This document shows positions 58,156 through 64,000 of a stretch of DNA of 64,000 bases, piece by piece. Each line of letters begins with the position of its first letter. Positions within the stretch are counted from its first letter, which is position 1. The position numbers were made by a program, and so were the translations under genes. A model generated the notes under the pieces. It was not told where the DNA came from. It did not search any database and worked only from the letters and a program-made list of their open reading frames with translations. Source of the DNA: an uncultured Pelagibacteraceae bacterium (GTDB lineage: Bacteria > Pseudomonadota > Alphaproteobacteria > Pelagibacterales > Pelagibacteraceae); assembly GCA_902523895.1 (NCBI GenBank), contig CABZAZ010000001.1, positions 1 to 64,000 of the forward strand, read 5' to 3'.

Positions 58156-60552
58156 ATGGAGTTTAAAAAAATCCAATTGAACGGATTTAAATCTTTCGCT
58201 GATAAAACTAATTTCTTAATTGAAAATGGTCTAACTGGAATAGTTGGTCCTAATGGATGTGGAAAATCAAATATTGTCGAGTCCTTAAGATGGGTCATGG
58301 GAGAAACATCAGCAAAAAGTATGCGAGGATCAGGAATGGAGGATGTAATATTTTCTGGAACATCTAACAAAGCATCCAAGAATATTGCAGAGGTATCTGT
58401 GACTATAACTAATGAAAAAAATGAAGGGCCAATTCAATATAGAGAATTGGATGAAGTAAACGTAAGAAGAAAAATAGAAAAAGATAAAGGCTCAAAATTT
58501 TATATAAATGATAAAGAAGTTAGAGCCCGTGATGCTCAAATGTTTTTTGCAGATCTATCAACTGGAGCACATTCTCCATCGATGATAAGCCAAGGTCGTA
58601 TAGGTGCAATCGTTACAGCTAAACCAGCCGATAGAAGGGCAATCTTAGAAGAAGCTGCAGGAATTTCAGGATTACATGTAAGAAGGCATGAAGCTGAATT
58701 ACGACTAAACGCAGCAGAAAATAATCTTAAAAGAGCAGATGAATTGAGGCGCCAACAAGAAAGGCAACTTGTTAATCTTCAAAAACAAGCTGAAGAGGCA
58801 GCTAGATATAAAAATATGTCTGAAGAGATAAAAAAGATAGAGGCAGGCTTATATTATTTAAAATTATTAGAAATAGATAAAGAAATAAAAATAGAAAATG
58901 AGATTAATGTTGAAGCAGAGACTGAAGTAACAGACTTTAATAATAAGATCGCAGATCTTGAAAATTTAATAAAGACTGAAACTGAAAAAGTCACACCATT
59001 AAGGGAAAAGAATATTGAAAACTTATCTAAAATACAGAGACTTAATCTTGAACTACAAAGTCTGGACGAAGAAAACACAAGGATACAAGATGAAATTGAA
59101 AATATAAAAAAAACACTTCAAACATTTGAGGAAGATATCGGTAGAGAAAAAGGAATAGTAATCGATGCGAACTCAAATGAAAAAAGATTAAAAGAGGAAA
59201 AAAATGAGTTAATAGAAATTGACTCCAAATATTATGACACTGAAAAACAGTCTGATAATGATTTGAACACCTCTAAAGATAAATTACAAAGTGAAATTGA
59301 AAAAGTAAAAGAACTTATTAATTCACAAAAGAATCAAGAAGCTATTTCAGCACTTGATAATTGTAAGCTATTAATCGAAGCATATGCTGGGAGTTATAGT
59401 AAAAATGAAAATATAAAAAAAGAGTCTGTAAAGAGAAACGAAAGAATTAAAGTAATTGATACAGAGATAGAAAGTTGGAAAAACCTATTATCTAATTCTG
59501 AAAAAATGGTTTCTCAGCTTACCGAAAGAAGAAGTAAATTGAATGATCAATTAAGTAAATTAGACAATCAACCAAAATTACAGGCAGAAAAAAAAGGTCA
59601 AATAACCGAAGGGTTAAGAATTTCTGAAGAAGAAAAAAAAGAAAATGAAGAAATTATTAATTCAACGGATGAAAAAATAGAAAATTTAAGATTACAATTG
59701 AATGAAATTCAAGAGCAATCAATTCAGATTAGAGAGAGAAAAGCAAGTTCGGGTGCAACAGTTGAGGGACTAAAAAAGAGAAAAAATGATTTAATTGACA
59801 GAATAAATTCCGAATTAAATTTATCTGAGGAAAATATTTTAGAAAATTCAAATCTTTTTGGAGTTGAGGAACTGCCCGATGCTGTAAATCAAGAGGACTT
59901 GCTAGACAAAAAAAAACAAGAAAGAGAAAAACTAGGTTCGGTGAACTTAAAAGCAGATGAAGAAACAAATAAGTATGAAACTGAAATAAAAAAAATGGAG
60001 AGCGATCGGGTCGATTTAGTTACAGCAATAGTAAAATTAAAAGAAAGTATCAATGAGCTTAATCAAAAAGGAAGAGAAAGATTAATTGAGGCTTTTGATA
60101 AAGTTGATAGAAAATTTAATGAGGTTTACACAAAACTATTTAATGGTGGAAGCGCCAAACTTGAATTAGTAGATGCTGATGATCCACTAGAGGCAGGACT
60201 AGAGATGTTGGTGAGTCCTCCTGGTAAGCGTCTCCAATCAATAACTTTATTATCGGGTGGAGAACAAGCGCTTACTGCGCTTTCATTAATTTTTGCCGTT
60301 TTCTTAACTAATCCATCTCCAATTTGTGTATTAGATGAAGTAGATGCACCTCTTGATGATGCGAATGTCACAAGATTTTGTAATTTGCTTGACGAACTTA
60401 CAAAAATTACTGACACGAAATTTATAATTGTTACCCACCATGCTTTAACAATGTCTAAAATGAACAGACTATATGGAGTTACAATGCCCGAGAAAGGTAT
60501 TAGCCAACTTGTAGCTGTTGATCTTCAAAAAGCAGAAAGTATGGTTGCCTAA
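58156..60552 (+). CDS. smc: Short chromosome-segregation protein SMC, 798 aa
   Basis: ABC-type head ATPase: Walker A GIVGPNGCGKSN near 28-40, signature LLSGGEQALTALSLIF and Walker B PICVLDEVDAPLDD near the C-terminus. Coiled coil runs from about 165 to 640. At 798 aa it is far below the usual 1100-1200, and no hinge-type globular domain is visible in the middle; there is only a brief break near residue 405 (IEAYAGSYSKN). Likely a reduced SAR11-type SMC. No scpA or scpB is in the window. Confidence 0.92.
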   Translation: MEFKKIQLNGFKSFADKTNFLIENGLTGIVGPNGCGKSNIVESLRWVMGETSAKSMRGSGMEDVIFSGTSNKASKNIAEVSVTITNEKNEGPIQYRELDEVNVRRKIEKDKGSKFYINDKEVRARDAQMFFADLSTGAHSPSMISQGRIGAIVTAKPADRRAILEEAAGISGLHVRRHEAELRLNAAENNLKRADELRRQQERQLVNLQKQAEEAARYKNMSEEIKKIEAGLYYLKLLEIDKEIKIENEINVEAETEVTDFNNKIADLENLIKTETEKVTPLREKNIENLSKIQRLNLELQSLDEENTRIQDEIENIKKTLQTFEEDIGREKGIVIDANSNEKRLKEEKNELIEIDSKYYDTEKQSDNDLNTSKDKLQSEIEKVKELINSQKNQEAISALDNCKLLIEAYAGSYSKNENIKKESVKRNERIKVIDTEIESWKNLLSNSEKMVSQLTERRSKLNDQLSKLDNQPKLQAEKKGQITEGLRISEEEKKENEEIINSTDEKIENLRLQLNEIQEQSIQIRERKASSGATVEGLKKRKNDLIDRINSELNLSEENILENSNLFGVEELPDAVNQEDLLDKKKQEREKLGSVNLKADEETNKYETEIKKMESDRVDLVTAIVKLKESINELNQKGRERLIEAFDKVDRKFNEVYTKLFNGGSAKLELVDADDPLEAGLEMLVSPPGKRLQSITLLSGGEQALTALSLIFAVFLTNPSPICVLDEVDAPLDDANVTRFCNLLDELTKITDTKFIIVTHHALTMSKMNRLYGVTMPEKGISQLVAVDLQKAESMVA

Positions 60553-60567
60553 TAAAGCTGATTTCAA

Positions 60568-60840
60568 ATGTCCAAAGATCCATTTAAAACTCGCTTAGAA
60601 ATTGCAAAAAAAAAGGTTTTTGATAAAAAAAGTAAGAAAAAACATAACCCCTCTCCAATTGGTAATGCTTTTAAACTAAGCACTGAGCTGGTTTCTGCTG
60701 TAGTTGTAGGGACAATTATTGGGTTTATTTTAGACAAGACCTTTGGTACTAAACCCTGGTTAATTTTAATATTTTTTTTTGTAGGTGTAATTGCAGGAAT
60801 AATGAATGTAATTAAATCAGCAAAAAAAATGCAAAAATAG
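60568..60840 (+). CDS. atpI: ATP synthase protein I
   Basis: Small membrane protein with two helices (LVSAVVVGTIIGFILDKTF, LILIFFFVGVIAGIMNVI) at the head of an F0 operon. Members help in assembly of the c-ring or in magnesium handling. 90 aa. Precedes atpB by 12 bp. Confidence 0.88.
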   Translation: MSKDPFKTRLEIAKKKVFDKKSKKKHNPSPIGNAFKLSTELVSAVVVGTIIGFILDKTFGTKPWLILIFFFVGVIAGIMNVIKSAKKMQK

Positions 60841-60852
60841 ATCGAAAAATAT

Positions 60853-61587
60853 ATGGCTGCAAATCCAATGACACAATTCCAAGTCTATAGAATTGGTCCT
60901 GAAATTAAAGTAGGTGCTTTTGACATTTCATTTACAAACGCCAGTTTGTTTATGGTCATAAGTTCACTGGCTATTTTGATTATATTTAACCTCGGATCAA
61001 AAAAAAATTCATTGCTACCAAACAAAATTCAGTTGTTAGCTGAATTAAGTTATACATTTGTTTCAAAAATGATTAGTGATACGGCAGGCTCTAAAGCTAA
61101 ACCTTATTTTTCTTTTATATTCTCTTTATTTATGTTTGTCCTTTTTTGTAACATGTTTGGCATGATTCCCTACACCTTTACAGTCACAAGTCATATTATT
61201 GTTACCTTTGTTTTAGCAGCTTTTATTTTTATCGGTGTAACAATAATTGGTTTTATAAAACATGGTATAGGCTATCTTAAATTATTTGTACCGAGTGGGG
61301 TTCCTATAGTGCTATTACCATTAATTGTAGTTATTGAGATTATCTCATACTTAAGTAGACCTATCAGTTTATCCGTCAGGCTCTTTGCTAACATGATGGC
61401 GGGTCACACAATGATGAAAGTATTCGGAGGCTTTGTAATAAGTCTTGGGGTAGTCGGTGGATGGCTTCCACTGAGTTTTTCGGTTGCTTTAACTGGCCTG
61501 GAGATATTGGTTGCTTTTCTTCAAGCTTATGTTTTTGCAATTTTAACCTGCATCTATTTGAATGATGCATTAAACTTACACCATTAA
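60853..61587 (+). CDS. atpB: ATP synthase F0 subunit a
   Basis: Membrane subunit forming the proton half-channels. The essential Arg is in SLSVRLFANMMAGH; later LEILVAFLQAYVFAILTCIYL. Five to six transmembrane helices, 244 aa. Followed by atpE with an unusually strong ribosome-binding site. Confidence 0.97.
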   Translation: MAANPMTQFQVYRIGPEIKVGAFDISFTNASLFMVISSLAILIIFNLGSKKNSLLPNKIQLLAELSYTFVSKMISDTAGSKAKPYFSFIFSLFMFVLFCNMFGMIPYTFTVTSHIIVTFVLAAFIFIGVTIIGFIKHGIGYLKLFVPSGVPIVLLPLIVVIEIISYLSRPISLSVRLFANMMAGHTMMKVFGGFVISLGVVGGWLPLSFSVALTGLEILVAFLQAYVFAILTCIYLNDALNLHH

Positions 61588-61592
61588 TTAAC

Positions 61593-61600
61593 AAAGGAGG
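61593..61600 (+). promoter_or_regulatory. Very strong ribosome-binding site of atpE
   Basis: AAAGGAGG, a near-perfect anti-16S match, ends 5 bp before the atpE ATG at 61606. Most genes in this window have weak or no such site. It fits the need for about ten c subunits per ATP synthase, made from the same operon as single-copy subunits. Confidence 0.8.
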
Positions 61601-61605
61601 ATATA

Positions 61606-61833
61606 ATGGAATTAGAAGCAGCAAAAATGATCGGAGCAGGTTTAGCGGCTATAGCCCTAGCTGGTGCCGGTGTTGGTATAGGAATAATTTTTGGTAATTA
61701 TCTATCAGGTGCGATGAGAAACCCATCTGCGGCTCAGAAACAGTTTCCTAATTTGCTTTTAGGGTTTGCCCTAGCAGAGGCAACTGGATTGTTTGGATTG
61801 GTTGTAGCGTTAATCATACTTTTTGCATTTTAA
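61606..61833 (+). CDS. atpE: ATP synthase F0 subunit c
   Basis: Ring-forming proteolipid: two membrane helices joined by the polar loop RNPSAAQKQF. The proton-carrying Glu is in LAEATGLFGLVVAL on the second helix. Gly/Ala-rich first helix. 75 aa, typical. Confidence 0.98.
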   Translation: MELEAAKMIGAGLAAIALAGAGVGIGIIFGNYLSGAMRNPSAAQKQFPNLLLGFALAEATGLFGLVVALIILFAF

Positions 61834-61837
61834 ATAG

Positions 61838-62428
61838 ATGGTTAAAAAAATATTTTTTCAGTCAATATTTTTTAATCTCTTTTTTTTAAAAGAAGTTTTT
61901 GCAGCTGAAAGTGGAGGTATGCCTCAATTAAATCCAGAATTTTGGATTTCACAAATTTTTTGGTTAACACTTACTTTTGGTATTCTGTACATTGTATTAT
62001 CTAAACTAATACTACCTAAGATAAGTGCAAACCTTGAATTAAGAAAATCGCAAATACAAGAAAATATTGAGGCAGCAGAAAAACAGAGAGAAAGTAGTGA
62101 AGCCAAGCTTAAAGAGTACGATGATATTATTTCAAAAAGTAAATTAGAAGCTAATAACATTTTTAAAGAAGCTAGAGAAAATGTGCTCAAAGAAATAAAT
62201 GCGAAAAAAGAAACTTTAGATAAACAAATTGATGAGGAAATAAAGAAAGTTGAGCAAGAGATAGATTTACTAAGAAAAGGTGCTTCAGAGAAAATTAATA
62301 AAATTGCAATCGAAACTACTTCAGAGTTACTATTGAAATTAATCGGTACAGAAGTTAATAATAGTAGCATTTCCGCGATTGTTGATGATTTATCTAAAAG
62401 AAACGGGGATAAATATTATGGCAATTGA
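61838..62428 (+). CDS. atpG: ATP synthase F0 subunit b'
   Basis: Peripheral-stalk subunit. The N-terminus is hydrophobic (IFFNLFFLKEVFAAE), then a membrane helix FWLTLTFGILYIVLS, followed by a long charged coiled coil (KEINAKKETLDKQIDEEIKKVEQE). Having separate b' and b genes is typical of alphaproteobacteria. Overlaps the b gene start by 11 bp. Confidence 0.9.
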   Translation: MVKKIFFQSIFFNLFFLKEVFAAESGGMPQLNPEFWISQIFWLTLTFGILYIVLSKLILPKISANLELRKSQIQENIEAAEKQRESSEAKLKEYDDIISKSKLEANNIFKEARENVLKEINAKKETLDKQIDEEIKKVEQEIDLLRKGASEKINKIAIETTSELLLKLIGTEVNNSSISAIVDDLSKRNGDKYYGN

Positions 62429-62915
62429 TGCAACATTTTGGGTAGCTGTATCGTTTATTATTTTCTTTGGAGGCTTAATATATCTTAAGGTTCCACAAAA
62501 AATAAACGAAATACTAAATAAATTAATTTCAGATATCAAAAATGAGATTGATGAAAGTGAAAAGCTTAGAACAGAAGCTAAAACTTTATTGGATAATGCT
62601 CAAAAAAAACTCGATACAGCTCAATCAGTTAGTAAGGAAATATTGGCACAAGCGAAAAATGACAGTGATAATCTTATTATTGAATTAAACGATAAATTTC
62701 ATAAATCTTCAGAAATTAAAAAAAATTCAACAGAAAATAAGATTAATCAAATGAAAGACGCGGCAATAAAAGAAATAAAAGATGCTTCAATTAAAGTTGC
62801 GGTAGACTCAGTTAAAAAGATAATTACAACATCGGTTGATAAGTCTAAGCTTGATAACTTGTTTCAAAAAAATTTGGATGAAACAAAAGAAGAGTTAAAA
62901 AAAATCAACTCATAA
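62418..62915 (+). CDS. atpF: ATP synthase F0 subunit b
   Basis: One N-terminal membrane helix (ATFWVAVSFIIFFGGLIYL) and a long amphipathic coiled coil that links F0 to F1. The start is ATG 62418 (MAIDATFW), which suits the family; an in-frame start at 62379 would add 13 polar residues. 165 aa. Last gene of the F0 operon here; F1 genes are elsewhere, as usual in this group. Confidence 0.93.
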   Translation: MAIDATFWVAVSFIIFFGGLIYLKVPQKINEILNKLISDIKNEIDESEKLRTEAKTLLDNAQKKLDTAQSVSKEILAQAKNDSDNLIIELNDKFHKSSEIKKNSTENKINQMKDAAIKEIKDASIKVAVDSVKKIITTSVDKSKLDNLFQKNLDETKEELKKINS

Positions 62916-62955
62916 TACTCTTACAATTTTACAAAAAAGACTATAAATTATATAA

Positions 62956-64000
62956 ATGAATTCCATTGTTATAGGTTCAGGATTTGGAGGAATAGCTGCA
63001 GCTTTACGTCTTAAAGCTAAAGGGCATAAAGTTACTTTAATCGAAAAACATCGAGATCTTGGAGGGAGAGCTAGAGTATTTCAAAAAAATGGCTTCATTT
63101 ACGATGGTGGACCAACGGTAATTACTGCTCCATATTTGATAAATGAATTATTTGAATTATTTCAAAAAAAACCAGAAGATTATATTAAACTCACTCCACT
63201 AAAAGTTTGGTATCAATTCATTTTCGAAGATAAATCAAAATTTAATTACTCTGGGGACGAGCTAGAGATGAAAAAACAAATAAAAGAGATAAATGAAAAA
63301 GATGTTAAGGGTTACGAAAAATTAGTCAATTTTACAAAAAAAATTTTTGATAAAGGTTTCACGGAGCTTGCTGATGTACCCTTTGATAAACCATTTGTAA
63401 TGATGCAACAATTGCCAGCATTACTAAAACTAAAAAGTTATAAATCTGTTTATTCTTTAGTCTCCTCATATATAGAAAATGAAAAATTAAGGAGAATGCT
63501 TAGTATGCACCCATTATTAGTTGGGGGAAATCCTTTTACTACAACTTCAATTTATGGATTAATCTTATACCTTGAAAAAAAATGGGGTATTCATTACTCA
63601 ATGGGTGGAACAGGAAATATAATCAAAGGTTTTGAAAAATTAATGGATGAAGTCGGGATTAAAATAATTAAAGGTCACGAAGTTACCAAAATTATTTCAA
63701 ACAAAAAAAAAATTACCAGTATCCAATTAGATGATCAAACAATAATAGAGTCTAGCAATGTAATTTGTAATGCTGATCCTCCTGCTGTTTACGAGAAAAT
63801 GTTAAATGGGAATACAAGTAATTCATTTCTTTTTAGATGGAAAAAAAACCGAATGGAATATTCAATGGGATTATTTGTCTATTACTTTGGTACCAAAAAA
63901 AAATACAATAACGTTGAACACCATACTATTAAGTTTGGAAACAAATATAAAGAACATCTAGATGACATTTTCAATAACAAAAAATTGAACGACGATATTA
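62956..64000 (+). CDS. crtI: Phytoene desaturase (partial, cut by window end)
   Basis: Starts at ATG 62956 and runs open to the last base; about 348 of an expected 500 or so residues are present. FAD-binding VIGSGFGGIAAALRLKAKG at the start, then EKHRDLGGRARVFQ, YDGGPTVITAPY, and GGNPFTTTSIYGLI. Converts phytoene to lycopene; in SAR11 such carotenoid genes supply retinal for proteorhodopsin. It follows atpF after 40 bp. Confidence 0.92.
   Translation, partial: MNSIVIGSGFGGIAAALRLKAKGHKVTLIEKHRDLGGRARVFQKNGFIYDGGPTVITAPYLINELFELFQKKPEDYIKLTPLKVWYQFIFEDKSKFNYSGDELEMKKQIKEINEKDVKGYEKLVNFTKKIFDKGFTELADVPFDKPFVMMQQLPALLKLKSYKSVYSLVSSYIENEKLRRMLSMHPLLVGGNPFTTTSIYGLILYLEKKWGIHYSMGGTGNIIKGFEKLMDEVGIKIIKGHEVTKIISNKKKITSIQLDDQTIIESSNVICNADPPAVYEKMLNGNTSNSFLFRWKKNRMEYSMGLFVYYFGTKKKYNNVEHHTIKFGNKYKEHLDDIFNNKKLNDDI

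Noticed and set aside
61924-62370. Minus-strand frame of 148 codons over the ATP synthase b' gene
   Set aside because: Antisense to the lysine/glutamate-rich coiled coil; leucine/serine-rich composition is the expected mirror image.

Overview
The window is an AT-rich, tightly packed chromosome segment from an alphaproteobacterium, most likely SAR11 (Pelagibacterales). Evidence: very short spacers and many overlapping stops; a yqeY-dnaG-rpoD cluster next to divergent carAB; a petABC operon; an F0 ATP synthase cluster with separate b' and b genes; a CcrM-type GANTC methylase; lysine-rich proteins; and the start of a carotenoid gene (crtI) directly after the ATP synthase genes. No rRNA, transposase or CRISPR array was seen.

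Positions about 154-14011 form a genomic island of about 13.8 kb. It is bounded by a 33-bp direct repeat that is the 5' half of a CAU-anticodon tRNA. The complete tRNA is at the left end (110-186); a stranded 5' half is at the right end (13979-14011), just downstream of a structurally odd tRNA-Val(GAC). Both ends carry tandem GTTGGTAA repeats that look like integrase arm sites, but no integrase gene is present. The left part of the island holds a minus-strand operon (ribbon-helix-helix regulator, Cas4-like nuclease, three unknown genes) with an inverted repeat over its probable promoter. The right part (3886-13823) is a predicted restriction-type defence system: a large DNA-binding protein joining an RNAP-alpha-CTD-like domain to a sigma-region-4-like domain; a 121-aa stand-alone version of a domain usually found N-terminal to HNH nucleases; a MORC/MutL-like GHKL ATPase; a Z1-domain helicase-like ATPase; a PD-(D/E)XK nuclease interrupted by a homopolymer frameshift; and two convergent cytosine-5 DNA methyltransferases.

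From 14070 to the right end the genes are core housekeeping: O-antigen ligase-like protein, rpoD, dnaG, yqeY, carAB, trxB, aspartate aminotransferase, uvrB and uvrC, folate genes, pgsA, ilvE, a MarR/OmpR/EnvZ-type regulatory set, ubiK, lgt, prs, rplY, pth, ychF, petABC, trmL, hemF, greA, cca with tRNA-Gln, ispE, a TPR protein, uracil-DNA glycosylase, rnhB, ccrM, mutY, a DUF721 protein, a DsbA-like protein, a short SMC, atpIBEF'F and crtI (cut by the window end).

The essential gene carB carries a one-base excess in an A-run. The island nuclease has the same kind of lesion (one extra A in an A8 run). The shared pattern makes assembly or sequencing error the leading explanation for both, although phase variation of the nuclease is still possible.
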